In this document: piece by piece, positions 1 to 9,261 of the stretch | Position numbering within the stretch: the first letter of the stretch is position 1 | Layout of the letters: each line of letters starts with the position of its first letter | Source of the DNA: Verrucomicrobiia bacterium DG1235 | GTDB taxonomy: Bacteria; Verrucomicrobiota; Verrucomicrobiia; Opitutales; Opitutaceae | Direction of reading: 5' to 3' | Assembly: GCA_000155695.1 (NCBI GenBank) | Contig: DS990592.1 | Location: forward strand, 625,919-689,918 | Length of the DNA: 64,000 nt | The notes under the pieces: generated by a model | The model's database searches: none | What the model was told of the DNA's origin: nothing | Seen by the model: only the letters and a program-made list of their open reading frames with translations | Made by a program: the position numbers and the translations under genes

Positions 1-22
1 GGACTGTCGCGATAACTGGGGC

Positions 23-2446
23 GTGCTTTGGGTTGAGGCGACTCTGCGCGATCTTAGGTTTGCGATGCGGCAGATGACGAAGCTGCCGGGATTTACGGCG
101 CTTATAATCCTCACGTTGGCGCTTGGTATTGGAACGAGCACTACAATCTTCAGCGTGGCGCAGTCAACTGTGCTAGCCCCTTTGCCCATTTCTGATCAAG
201 ATCGAGTTTTCATACTGTGGGAGAATCATCATGAGCGGGGAATAAGGCAATTTAGCGTTTCGGTGCCTAACTTTGAGGATTTTCGCGAGCGAGCGGAAAC
301 GGTGGATGGGCTGGTCGCGTTGCGCGGCTTTAGCGCTACGCTTTTGGACGGCGACACCCCTGAGAGGTTTGAGGGAACTGAAATCTCGGCGGGCGCGATG
401 GCTTTGCTTGGTTGGAAGCCGGTAGTAGGCCGAGAGTTTTTGCCAGATGAAGATCAGCACGGAGCCGCGAAGGTAGCTATGATAAGCGAAGTGCTTTGGC
501 GTGAACGTTACGGCGCGGATGCGTCGATCGTCGGCAGGTTGATTGAGATCAATCGAGAGGAGCACGAGATCGTGGGCGTGTTTGGGAAGGATACTTTTGT
601 TCTGAATACTGAGGTGCATATTTGGCGTCCTATGGCCGCCGATTTGAAGAGCGAGAATCGCAGCAATCACATGCTGACCGTATGCGGGCGTTTGAAGAAA
701 GGCGTTTCTTTGGAGCAATCGCAGGCGGAGATGGAGGGCATCGCAGCTAGTCTGGAGGAGGCCTATCCTGATAGCAACGAAGGCTGGGGCGTCACTCTGG
801 AGCCCATCTATGAGGCGTTCGTTCCGGCGGACTTGCGAAGAGGGATGCTTGTTTTGTTTTCCGCGGTGGGAATGCTGCTTTTGATCGCCTGCGCGAATGT
901 AGCGAACCTTTTGCTCTCTCGTGGTTCGGTTCGGGCCAAGGAAGTAGCGGTGCGAGTGGCTCTCGGGGCCGGGCGGCCTCGAGTCATTCGCCATATGATG
1001 ACAGAGTCGGCGGTGTATTGTTTTTTGGGCACATTGGTAGGGCTTGTATTCACAATCTGGGGAGTGGCGCTTGTTCGCGGTTTCGCGCCGTCGAATCTGC
1101 CGAGAGTCAGCGAAATATCGATTGATGCGAGGACTTTCGTTTTTTCGGCGGTTGCTTGCATGGCGACAATTGTTTTGTCGGGGCTATTTCCAGCCCTTCG
1201 GCTTTCTGAAAGTGAACCAGCTCGCTCTTTGGGCGGAGCGGCTAAATCGACAGGGGGAGCTCCTTCGAAAGGGCGCATTCGCTCGGGACTTGTCGTGCTG
1301 CAGCTCGCTCTGTCGCTGAGTCTGGTAGCTGGGGCAGGTCTTCTGATTAAGAGCTTTAAGCGGCTCCAGGAAGTGGATCCTGGGTTCAATGCTTCAGGAG
1401 TTCATACTTTCCGGGTCACTCCTGACCGCGGGCGCTATGGCGACGCGGAGTCCAGGTCGTTGTTCTACCAGAATATGATCGATCGGATCGAGGCATTGCC
1501 CGGCGTTTCGATGGCCGGCATGACAAGTTCAGTTCCGTACGGTCCGGGAACTACGAGCTTAAATGTGTTTTCAGCAGATCCGTCGGCTCTTGAGCCGGAG
1601 GATTCGGTTCAAGCGGATTGGCGAATCGTCAGTCCCAAGTATTTCGATACGATGGAGATTCCCTTAATTGAGGGCAGAGTGTTTACGCGGTTCGATACGA
1701 ATAGAGGGGAGCCGGTCATGCTGATCAGCAAGGAGCTTGCGGACCGGTTTTGGCCGGGGGAAAGCGCTCTTGGAAAACGACTGAAACCCGGAGGCGGCGA
1801 CAATTGGAATCGGGTTGTCGGAGTGGTCGGCGATGCTCGAATTCGAAGTCTTTCAGAGGATCCGAGTCCGGCTATGTTTTTCTCTTCCTGGCAGTGGTGG
1901 GGCTGGGATACTATGAGTTTTGTTATTAGGGGAAATGGGGAGCCTGAAACGATGGTTTTGGAGATTCGATCGATCGTCCAGGAAATCGACCCGTCGCAAC
2001 CTGTATTTGATTTTCAAACACTAGATCAGTACGTGAGCACCCAGATTCAAAGTCCGCGACTGAATTCGTGGCTCCTTGGGATATTTGCAGCGATGGCCTT
2101 GTCGCTCGCGGTGATCGGCGTCTATGGGGTGGTAGCCTCGGCAGTGTCCCAGCGTACCAGCGAAATCGGACTGCGCATGGCCTTGGGAGCGCGAAGGGGG
2201 CAAGTGTCGGCGATGATACTGAAAGAGGGTGGTTGGTTGTTAGCTTTTGGCATTGGTATTGGAAGCCTGCTGTCATGGCAATTCGCTCGGCTCATGCAGT
2301 CCCAATTGTTTGAAGTGTCGCCGAGTGATCTATCGACCAACCTTTTTGCCGTCATCGTGTTGGGACTTGCGGGGTTGCTGGCGACAGTCTTGCCGGTTAT
2401 GCGAGCTTCGAGGATTGAGCCTATGGCGGCTCTGAGGGTGGAATAG
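23..2446 (+). CDS. MacB/FtsX-family ABC transporter permease (duplicated, ADOP-like)
   Basis: Inner-membrane permease of the MacB/FtsX superfamily, about 807 aa, in the duplicated form common in Acidobacteria and Verrucomicrobia. The N-terminus has the family hallmark LRDLRFAMRQMTKLPGF followed by a TM helix ending in LALGIGTSTTIFS. Periplasmic MacB_PCD-like domain about 45-260; FtsX-type TM block about 275-400 with ANVANLLLSRGSVRAKEVAVR; second TM about 425-445; second periplasmic domain about 450-660; final FtsX block about 690-800 with SQRTSEIGLRMALGARRGQV. The C-terminal RIEPMAALRVE is typical. No ATPase partner is encoded in the window, so substrate and energy source are unknown; these proteins usually serve efflux or envelope stress. 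The GTG at 23 gives a sensible N-terminus, but the frame stays open to the left edge, so the true start could lie outside. Family assignment is secure; role is not. Confidence 0.88.
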   Translation: MLWVEATLRDLRFAMRQMTKLPGFTALIILTLALGIGTSTTIFSVAQSTVLAPLPISDQDRVFILWENHHERGIRQFSVSVPNFEDFRERAETVDGLVALRGFSATLLDGDTPERFEGTEISAGAMALLGWKPVVGREFLPDEDQHGAAKVAMISEVLWRERYGADASIVGRLIEINREEHEIVGVFGKDTFVLNTEVHIWRPMAADLKSENRSNHMLTVCGRLKKGVSLEQSQAEMEGIAASLEEAYPDSNEGWGVTLEPIYEAFVPADLRRGMLVLFSAVGMLLLIACANVANLLLSRGSVRAKEVAVRVALGAGRPRVIRHMMTESAVYCFLGTLVGLVFTIWGVALVRGFAPSNLPRVSEISIDARTFVFSAVACMATIVLSGLFPALRLSESEPARSLGGAAKSTGGAPSKGRIRSGLVVLQLALSLSLVAGAGLLIKSFKRLQEVDPGFNASGVHTFRVTPDRGRYGDAESRSLFYQNMIDRIEALPGVSMAGMTSSVPYGPGTTSLNVFSADPSALEPEDSVQADWRIVSPKYFDTMEIPLIEGRVFTRFDTNRGEPVMLISKELADRFWPGESALGKRLKPGGGDNWNRVVGVVGDARIRSLSEDPSPAMFFSSWQWWGWDTMSFVIRGNGEPETMVLEIRSIVQEIDPSQPVFDFQTLDQYVSTQIQSPRLNSWLLGIFAAMALSLAVIGVYGVVASAVSQRTSEIGLRMALGARRGQVSAMILKEGGWLLAFGIGIGSLLSWQFARLMQSQLFEVSPSDLSTNLFAVIVLGLAGLLATVLPVMRASRIEPMAALRVE

Positions 2447-2460
2447 GTCTAGGACTTGAA

Positions 2461-2478
2461 GAGCCGATTGTGTGGCTC
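2461..2478 (+). terminator. possible weak hairpin after the permease gene
   Basis: GAGCC and GGCTC form a perfect 5-bp GC-rich stem around an 8-nt loop, 14 bp after the permease stop. No T-run follows directly (the nearest TTT is about 20 nt on), so intrinsic termination is doubtful. The rest of the 150-bp gap to the next gene shows nothing distinctive. Confidence 0.22.
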
Positions 2479-2596
2479 CGACGTATTCCTTGCTGACTTT
2501 TGCGACGTGGTATTGGCAGCGTTCACTCATCGGTTAATATGAGTGAGTTTGAATTGGTTCCCCTCGTTGGATTAATTTGATCATTCGTTGCCGCGT

Positions 2597-5047
2597 ATGA
2601 TGGTTTTTTTCTCTAGATCTTTTTTCTTTGTTTCAGCCTTTTGCCTATCGGCTGGCTGTTTTGCTCAGAGTGTCGCTTCCGAGCCGGCTGATCTTCCAGC
2701 TTCGACAGTCGATCAAAAGGAGACGATAACTAGCGAGAAGGACTCTGTAGAGCTGGTGGGAGATTCATCCGTTGGCGAGTCGATCAGCCGTCGGCCTGAT
2801 TTGTCCTTTGCTAATGTGACGATCAATGGTCAGGGCTCGGGCTTGTCCTTGGGCAGCATTCCGGCCGATGCGGTAGAATCGGTAGAGGTCATGAAGGCGG
2901 TGACGCCTGATCTCGATGCGGACACGAGAAATGGAGCGATCAGTCTGAAGACGAAGCCGACCTACGAGCAGGAGCTTACGGCCAAGGGCACTCTGGAACT
3001 GGAGTACAAGGCTTCCGATGGTTCGCTGAGCAACGAGGAGATATTTTCATGGGGCGGTCGGCTCAATGAAGCGGGAACTTGGGGCGGGCGTTTAAACGTG
3101 CGCCAGGAGATCGATCATTTCGCAATAGACGATATCAGGAATGACTGGGATACGGAGGTCGTCGATGGGCAGCCGGCCTTTGTCATGACGGAATCGAGGA
3201 TTGAGAGGTTTCATCGCAAGTCCGATGAGTGGGAGCTTGGCGGTTCGTTAGATTTCAAGGCGAGTGAGCTTGTTTCGTTTTCCGCCCGCGCGAATTGGGA
3301 ATTGCAGGACCGCGAGTTTTACGCGCCGCGTTTGCGGTATCAATATGGCGACGGTACTTACGTTTCGGTAGACTCGACACGGGCTAGCGTACAAGGCGCG
3401 AGCGTTCAGAGAATGGCGAACGGCTGGAGCAACGAAGACCGTGAGATAGAAGCAGCGGTGGGAGGCGTATTTGAGAACGATTTTTTGGAAGCTGAATTTC
3501 AGTACGTTTATTTGGAGGAGAAACTGTATCAGCCAAATTTCTTTCAGCTAGATTTCGTGCGGGAAGGTGTCGACTTGAGCTATGATCTGACGAACCCGCG
3601 CTTTCCCGTCACGGTCTCGACGGATGGCACGGATTTGGATGATGCATCGCTGTTCGTATTCGAGGATATGAATGATCAGCAGGAATGGCGTAATGAAGAA
3701 AGTGATACAGTGGTGACGCTCGATTTGAAATGGAAGGATTTAGGAAGCGACAATCAGGGGTTCGTGAAGGGAGGTTTCAAGTCGCGAGCGCGCGATCTGA
3801 CTCGTGTGTCGGCTGACCGGATATTCGAGGGTTTTGTGGCGGACGAATATACCTTGGCGGATGTACTGTACGCTGGGGAAATTGATTCGGTTGTGGAAGG
3901 CCAGTATCGCCTGGGGTCCATTCCGAGCATCGAGAGCGGTCGCAAGTTTTTGCAGGATCATGCGGACGAGTTTTTCTACAGCGACTATAGGACGCGCGAG
4001 CGGGCGGACTCGAACAGTTATCTAGCAGATGAGACAGTTGACTCCCTTTATGCTATGTTCAGTTGGGAAATTAAAAAGTGGCGGTCTATCCTAGGCTGGA
4101 GAAGGGAGCAAACGCATGTTTCTTTCCGGGCGAACGAAGTAATCGTAGGCGCGGATCTGGATGACGCTGATGAAGACGGTGATCTGCAGGAAACGGTGTA
4201 CCTTGGGACGAATCCAACAAATGGAGACAATAGCTACTCGAACGATTTTCCGAATTTCCATCTTCGCTATCAGTGGAATGAAAAGTTAAGTGTGATTGGT
4301 TCTTTTACCAATACGATCAAGCGTCCAGGGTACGGAGAAGTCGTACCGTATCGTAGAGTGAATCGCGACGAGTCAGAGGTGTCGGAAGGAAATCCGAATT
4401 TGAAGCCAACCTTGTACGAGAATCTGGATTTCTCGCTTGATTATGCGATCAGCGAATTGAATAGATTCTCGGTAGAGCTCTTTCGGAAATCCGTAGAGGA
4501 CATCGTGTTTGAAGCAGAATCAACTGTGGTGTCTGGCGCGTATGCAGGCTACGAGCTCTCTCGTCGCGAGAACGGGCCGACGGCGACTATTCAGGGGGCG
4601 AAGTTGACCTGGCAAGCTCCTTTAAGAATGTCGGTACTTCCGGAGGGTTTGTCCTTTAATGCCAACTACATTTTGAACGACACGGAAACCGAGTATCCAG
4701 GCCGACCTGGAGAGTTTTTACCAGTTACCCATCTTCCTGACGCTGAGTTTCGCATGACGCTAAACTATCAAAGCGAAAAGACGTTTACGCAACTCATGTA
4801 CCAAAGAACTGATGTTTCTTTGCTACGAGTGGGGGATGATCCTTCGGAGGATCGTTTCGAACATTCAAGGAATCGGATCAATCTCGACTTTAGCTATCAA
4901 ATTAAGCCGAAGCTCCGCTATTTTGTAGTGGCTCGTGATCTTCGCAGCGAACCGAACAGCGTTCGTTTCGAGGGAGATGAGTCACGTCTTGTCCGTTATC
5001 GCAATTTTCACTGGTCCGTGCGCACAGGATTGAAGTTCGAACTGTAG
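2597..5047 (+). CDS. TonB-dependent outer-membrane receptor
   Basis: Outer-membrane beta-barrel receptor, about 816 aa, for an unknown ligand (family roles: siderophore, vitamin or glycan uptake driven by TonB). The signal peptide (FFFVSAFCLSAGCFA, about 8-22, cleavage before QS) is clear. The plug is short: NVTINGQGSG, then IPADAVESVEVMKAVTPDLD and NGAISLKTK at about 75-125, resembling the TonB_Xanth_Caul-type group. The rest is a barrel of alternating aromatic strands, including TNTIKRPGYGEVVPYRRVNRDE and EGNPNLKPTLYENLDFSLDY. It ends in HWSVRTGLKFEL, a plausible last strand for BAM recognition. I chose ATG 2597; a TTG at 2588 is also in frame. No SD is visible. No carboxypeptidase-like N-terminal domain and no obvious TonB box are seen. 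No SusD or substrate enzyme lies nearby, so ligand cannot be inferred. Confidence 0.87.
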   Translation: MMVFFSRSFFFVSAFCLSAGCFAQSVASEPADLPASTVDQKETITSEKDSVELVGDSSVGESISRRPDLSFANVTINGQGSGLSLGSIPADAVESVEVMKAVTPDLDADTRNGAISLKTKPTYEQELTAKGTLELEYKASDGSLSNEEIFSWGGRLNEAGTWGGRLNVRQEIDHFAIDDIRNDWDTEVVDGQPAFVMTESRIERFHRKSDEWELGGSLDFKASELVSFSARANWELQDREFYAPRLRYQYGDGTYVSVDSTRASVQGASVQRMANGWSNEDREIEAAVGGVFENDFLEAEFQYVYLEEKLYQPNFFQLDFVREGVDLSYDLTNPRFPVTVSTDGTDLDDASLFVFEDMNDQQEWRNEESDTVVTLDLKWKDLGSDNQGFVKGGFKSRARDLTRVSADRIFEGFVADEYTLADVLYAGEIDSVVEGQYRLGSIPSIESGRKFLQDHADEFFYSDYRTRERADSNSYLADETVDSLYAMFSWEIKKWRSILGWRREQTHVSFRANEVIVGADLDDADEDGDLQETVYLGTNPTNGDNSYSNDFPNFHLRYQWNEKLSVIGSFTNTIKRPGYGEVVPYRRVNRDESEVSEGNPNLKPTLYENLDFSLDYAISELNRFSVELFRKSVEDIVFEAESTVVSGAYAGYELSRRENGPTATIQGAKLTWQAPLRMSVLPEGLSFNANYILNDTETEYPGRPGEFLPVTHLPDAEFRMTLNYQSEKTFTQLMYQRTDVSLLRVGDDPSEDRFEHSRNRINLDFSYQIKPKLRYFVVARDLRSEPNSVRFEGDESRLVRYRNFHWSVRTGLKFEL

Positions 5048-5174
5048 TGAGGTTCCGCGATTCTTTTGGGCCGGAGACTGCAGGTTAAAGGCGGAGAAAA
5101 TCAGTCGAGACAGTTTCAGGTTCAATAGGTCTTTTTTAAGTTTGGCAGCCGTTTTAAACGACTTGGCGCGGAAG

Positions 5175-5204
5175 TTGATAATCTCCGGTTCTAGCGTTTA
5201 TTAA
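5175..5204 (+). promoter_or_regulatory. candidate sigma70-type promoter upstream of the chemoreceptor
   Basis: In the 264-bp AT-rich gap 5048-5311, TTGATA at 5175-5180 lies 18 bp from TATTAA at 5199-5204 (5/6 and 4/6 matches to consensus). A small inverted repeat, CTAGG/CCTAG at about 5279-5300, lies in the leader just before the start codon. By eye only; nothing else is recognisable in this gap. Confidence 0.28.
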
Positions 5205-5311
5205 TCCTGCTTAATATTGATCGATGTACTAAGAAAAATCACTTAGACAGTAATAGAAGTAACATAAGGGACGATAGAGCTAGGGACCAAGTTATCCTAG
5301 TTGTTATCGTT

Positions 5312-7393
5312 ATGGGACTCCGAAAGAAAATTGTTGTATTGGGCGCAGCTGCCACTGCTTTGCCTCTTTTAGTCATAGCCTTTGTTTTTGGGCTCCAGAT
5401 CCAAAAGGTAGATGATATAGTCGATAGTTCGGCAAAGAGTGATGCTGTCGCTATTCTAAACACTGAACTCAGCTCTTTGCTGCGTCAGGCTGAACTGACT
5501 AATACCCTTCTAAAAAGAAGGGTAGAGGATAGTATGCGAACTGCAGAGGATATTCTATCTAAAACAGGGAAGATTGTGACTTCTCCGGAGCGTCGTGTAT
5601 CATGGGTTGCGGTCAATCAAGGCACAAAAGACGCCGTTTCGATCGAGCTTCCAAAATTGTTGATTGGAGATAGGTGGTTTGGGAAGATCGAAGATTTCAA
5701 TCCAAATGATCCTGTTCCAATTGTAGACGACTTAATGTCAGCAACGGGAGACACGGCGACGGTTTTTCAAAGAATGAATTTAGACGGGGACATGTTGCGG
5801 GTTGCTACGAACGTAAAGAAAGCCGATGGCAGTCGCGCCATTGGGACTTATATTCCTAGTTCAAGTCCGGTCGTGCAAACGGTGCTCAAAGGAGAGACGT
5901 TCCGAGGGCGGGCGTTTGTGGTGAATCAATATTATATAACAGTGTACAAGCCTCTGTGCGACGAAAGGGGCGAAGTTATAGGGGTGTTGTATGTAGGAAC
6001 ACCGGAGGAAATTGTATTGAGCACACTTCGGGATCAGATCGAGAAAACGAAGATCAAAAACAGCGGCCATGTGTTTGTGGTGCACGGAAGTGGCGATTCG
6101 AAGGGTAGTTATGTTGTTTCAGGTGACCGGAGCGCGCGAGGGCGAAGTGTATTAGAAAATTCAAATAGTGAAACAAGAACTGTTTTTCAGAGCATGATTG
6201 AAGAAGCGACCCAGCTTCACGGTGAAGAACACCGGTCGGTGCGGTTTCTGTCGCAATCAGTGAATAGTGATGGTCTTGATTATTCGATTGCTAGCTTTGG
6301 ATACTTTGAACCATGGGATTGGGTTATTGCGGCGAGCGCTCCAGAGTCTGAGGTTTACGCCTCCAAAAACGCAGTAAGCGAGACCTTGAGATACGCTAAT
6401 TATTTGGGTTTCTCAATATTGGCTGTGAGCATATTGGCTTCCGTTGTATTGTTTTTTGCATTTGCCACTAGAATCGTCAATAATGTGAGCTCGATAGCGC
6501 GGCGTCTGGTGGAAGGTGCTAGAGAGAGTCGAATTGCTACGAACTCTGTCTCCGACGCGAGCGCTTTGCTAGCAAATGGATCGAGCGAGCAAGCGTCTTC
6601 GCTTGAGGAGACAAGCGCTTCTTTGAAAGACATCTCGGGGATTACTCGTCACAACGCTGACAGCGCGCGGAGCGCTAACGGGCTAACTGCGGAAGCGCGA
6701 AGTCAGGTCGATGCCAGCTCTCACGAAATGCAGGAAATGATAAGCGCGATGCGAGAAATAGGTCAGTCCAGTTCTGAAATATCTACGATCATCAAGACCA
6801 TTGACGAGATAGCGTTTCAAACGAATGTATTATCACTGAATGCCGCAGTTGAAGCGGCGCGAGCAGGAGATGCGGGCGCGGGGTTCGCTGTGGTTGCGGA
6901 CGAAGTTAGGGCTTTGGCATTGAGGAGCTCTCAAGCAGCTGCCAAGACTTCGCGGAGCATTGAAGATGCGATTAAAAACAGTACGCAGGGCTCGGTGATT
7001 TGCCAACGTGTCGAAGGAAGCTTGAATCGAATCGTCGAGATCGTGCATCAGCTCGATTCGATAGTGGCTGAAATAGCAAAGTCGTGTGACGAGCAAAACG
7101 AGGGTGTTTCTCAGATTGATAGAGCTCTCGATCAGATGAATAGCGTGACGCAGGATAATGCTGCTTGCGCGGAAAGAACGGCGGTTGCCTCGGACCAGCA
7201 AAAAGCTCAATCGCTGCAGATGCGTAAGTTGATTGCTGAACTGGTTGAGGTGGTGGCGGGGAAGCCGCCGGAAAATTCTGATTCGGATAGTGGAGGCGTC
7301 GAGTCAGCGAGAGACTCTTTCGGTTTGAAGGCTCGTGGTATTGGCCCCAAGCGTGTATCAAGCGAACAAGCGTTATTGGCTACTCGCTTGTGA
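5312..7393 (+). CDS. methyl-accepting chemotaxis protein with periplasmic Cache domain
   Basis: Transmembrane chemoreceptor, about 693 aa. TM1 at about 5-30; a large periplasmic region about 35-355 resembling a Cache_3-Cache_2 double sensor (SATGDTATVFQRM, FVVNQYYITVYKPL, EVIGVLYVGTP); TM2 about 360-388; then a cytoplasmic coiled-coil hairpin. The signalling tip, IIKTIDEIAFQTN followed by LNAAVEAARAGDAGAGFAVV at about 492-525, is near-canonical and should bind CheA and CheW. The Gln/Ser-rich stretch GSSEQASSLEETSASLKD at about 420-440 fits a methylation helix. I see no clear HAMP between TM2 and the hairpin. The last 50 residues are a non-helical Ser/Asp-rich tail without a CheR-binding pentapeptide. 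ATG 5312 is followed at once by TM1. No other chemotaxis genes are in the window; ligand unknown. Confidence 0.93.
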   Translation: MGLRKKIVVLGAAATALPLLVIAFVFGLQIQKVDDIVDSSAKSDAVAILNTELSSLLRQAELTNTLLKRRVEDSMRTAEDILSKTGKIVTSPERRVSWVAVNQGTKDAVSIELPKLLIGDRWFGKIEDFNPNDPVPIVDDLMSATGDTATVFQRMNLDGDMLRVATNVKKADGSRAIGTYIPSSSPVVQTVLKGETFRGRAFVVNQYYITVYKPLCDERGEVIGVLYVGTPEEIVLSTLRDQIEKTKIKNSGHVFVVHGSGDSKGSYVVSGDRSARGRSVLENSNSETRTVFQSMIEEATQLHGEEHRSVRFLSQSVNSDGLDYSIASFGYFEPWDWVIAASAPESEVYASKNAVSETLRYANYLGFSILAVSILASVVLFFAFATRIVNNVSSIARRLVEGARESRIATNSVSDASALLANGSSEQASSLEETSASLKDISGITRHNADSARSANGLTAEARSQVDASSHEMQEMISAMREIGQSSSEISTIIKTIDEIAFQTNVLSLNAAVEAARAGDAGAGFAVVADEVRALALRSSQAAAKTSRSIEDAIKNSTQGSVICQRVEGSLNRIVEIVHQLDSIVAEIAKSCDEQNEGVSQIDRALDQMNSVTQDNAACAERTAVASDQQKAQSLQMRKLIAELVEVVAGKPPENSDSDSGGVESARDSFGLKARGIGPKRVSSEQALLATRL

Positions 7394-7691
7394 AAAGGGC
7401 CAGTTGTCTTGATGTTGATTGAAGTTGTGATTTGGATACAAACTTGTTTGAAATTTCGACTTAGGCATTAAAGGGGGAGTCTCGTTTTAGTTGGTTTGCC
7501 TGACGCTCTTGATGGGGTAATTGTTGAGATGGAGGATGGTTGATTTCGCATATAGCTTACCGCTGTCGGGGTGTTGTTAGATTTTGAATAAATGAAGGTA
7601 TCTTTGTTTTGAATACTAGAGTCGAGAGGGCTAATCCTTTCTTTCTGGACTAACGAATTGGAATAGTTAATCAGTGGCTTTTAGTTTTGCC
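7394..7691 (+). other. intergenic region ahead of the secretion cluster
   Basis: About 300 bp of AT-rich sequence without a coding signal. It must contain the promoter for the five-gene cluster if that is a separate transcript, but I found no convincing -35/-10 pair, operator or terminator. Confidence 0.5.
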
Positions 7692-9242
7692 ATGAATACT
7701 CCCTTACTTCGTAACTTGCGTGTTAGAGCACGTCTAGCCGGTCTTTTTATGTTTCCTTTCTCTGCTCTTTTGGGGCAGGACGCCCTCACGCCGCAGGACC
7801 TGATTTCTCAGGCTCTTGAGAACAATCTTGGCCTTGAGGTAAGTCGGCTAGAAGCTGGCATCAAGCAGGACAACGCCCGCAGCGAATGGGGACGTTTTGC
7901 GCCGAATCTCGGTTTTGAAGTGGGGGTGGATCGACTTTACCGTCAGTTGAACGCTCAGGACTTGAGCAGTTCCTCAGTGTTTAACCCTTTGGATCCCGAG
8001 TATCAGCACCGGAGCTCCTATAGTCGGGCCAAGCTCGGCGGGCGTTTGCCGTTTGGCAGTACTTATGAGCTTTCGACGTCGGCGGGGAGAATGGATAGCA
8101 GCTACACCGAAAGGGAGTCGGCGTATTACAATCCAGAATACAACACGAGCGTGAAGCTTTCTGTGACGCAGCCTTTGCTGCGAAATTTCGGGTTAAGCGT
8201 GAACCTGGCGCCGATGAGGCTCGCGAAGGCGGAAGTTGCGGTGGCTCGTCTCGAGACACGTTCAGCGATAGAGACGGTAATGGCTCGCGTGCTGTTATCT
8301 TCCTACGAGGTGTTTTTCTCAATTCGTAATCTTGAAGTGAAGCGGGAGTCGATTGAGCTTGCTGAATCGTTGCTAGGTGAAAATCGCAAGCGGGTTGAGC
8401 TCGGGCGGATGTCTCCGATCAACGTGACTCAGGCGGAGGCACGTGTTGCTGAGGCGGAAGCCGAGCTGATCGAGGCGCGGGTGTTTTTCCAGCAGCGACA
8501 GAATCAGCTGCGGGAACTGACTCAGGAGAACTTTGACTTGATGGCGGAGGATTTTGTTCTCGCGGAGGTGGAGGGGACGTTGCCAGCGGTGCCGGCATTG
8601 ATTGATCGCGCGAATTTTGCGGGTGTAATGCTTACGAACAATCCGGATTATCAGGCCTCGCTAAAGGCTGCGGAGAACGAGGGGATTCGCGTAGTGTTTA
8701 CGAAGAACCAGCGTTACCCGGAGGTGAACTTGTTGATGTCAGTCGGGACGAGTGGTTTGCACGACAATCTAGAAGGCTCGATTGATGATTTCGAGAATCG
8801 AGCTGATGTAGACTGGAGTTTGGGCATCGCGGTGAACGTGCCGCTGGATAATCGCACGGCGAAGTCGCGCTATCACGCGGCTCGCAAGCGAGAGCAGCAG
8901 GCCCTGCTAAAGGTGAAGCAATCCGAGGTGCAGCTGCTGAGCGCTCTGGGCAGCGCGATAGACCAGCTTGAGGCTGGGATCGAGCGACGGGATTTGATTC
9001 AGCAATCTGTGCGGCTTGCTCGGGAGGCCCTCGCGGCGGAGGAGCGCCGTCTGGAGAACGGAAAAGCGACGAATTACGAAGTGTTGAATCAGCAGCGGGA
9101 GCTGAGCGTATCGCAGACTCAGGGACTTGCGGCTGAGGTCGAGGTGCAGAAGGCTTGGATCCAGTTGCTGCTGCTGCAGGGAAAGCTTTCGGAAGCGCTT
9201 GGCTTTAACCTCACTTTCGGAGAGGAAAAGTCAGCTGATTAA
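7692..9242 (+). CDS. TolC-family outer-membrane efflux/secretion channel
   Basis: Outer-membrane factor, about 516 aa, expected to trimerise into an outer-membrane barrel with a periplasmic helical tunnel. Signal peptide about 10-35 (LAGLFMFPFSALLGQD). Two OEP repeats: about 35-255 (LTPQDLISQALENNLGLEVS, SVTQPLLRNFGLS, ESIELAESLLGENRKRVELG with INVTQAEARVAEAEAEL) and about 265-500 (LIDRANFAGVMLTNNPDY, NVPLDNRTAKSRYHAARKRE, ALAAEERRLENGKATNYEVL). These are hallmark TolC/OEP features. ATG 7692 is preferred; GTG 7674 is an in-frame alternative and neither has a good SD. It is the first gene of a cluster running 19 bp to the adaptor gene. Inference: it is the outer-membrane exit for the giant protein, as TolC/LapE serves large adhesins. 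Confidence 0.93.
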   Translation: MNTPLLRNLRVRARLAGLFMFPFSALLGQDALTPQDLISQALENNLGLEVSRLEAGIKQDNARSEWGRFAPNLGFEVGVDRLYRQLNAQDLSSSSVFNPLDPEYQHRSSYSRAKLGGRLPFGSTYELSTSAGRMDSSYTERESAYYNPEYNTSVKLSVTQPLLRNFGLSVNLAPMRLAKAEVAVARLETRSAIETVMARVLLSSYEVFFSIRNLEVKRESIELAESLLGENRKRVELGRMSPINVTQAEARVAEAEAELIEARVFFQQRQNQLRELTQENFDLMAEDFVLAEVEGTLPAVPALIDRANFAGVMLTNNPDYQASLKAAENEGIRVVFTKNQRYPEVNLLMSVGTSGLHDNLEGSIDDFENRADVDWSLGIAVNVPLDNRTAKSRYHAARKREQQALLKVKQSEVQLLSALGSAIDQLEAGIERRDLIQQSVRLAREALAAEERRLENGKATNYEVLNQQRELSVSQTQGLAAEVEVQKAWIQLLLLQGKLSEALGFNLTFGEEKSAD

Positions 9243-9261
9243 TAATCTTCGAATCTCGTTT

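Noticed and set aside
173-994. Minus-strand open frame of 273 codons within the permease gene
   Set aside because: Low-complexity basic peptide opposite a clear permease; no start context or family.
23-2446. The MacB/FtsX permease as the inner-membrane pump for the TolC cluster
   Set aside because: It lies 5 kb upstream, separated by receptor and chemoreceptor genes, and has no ATPase partner here; proximity is not enough.
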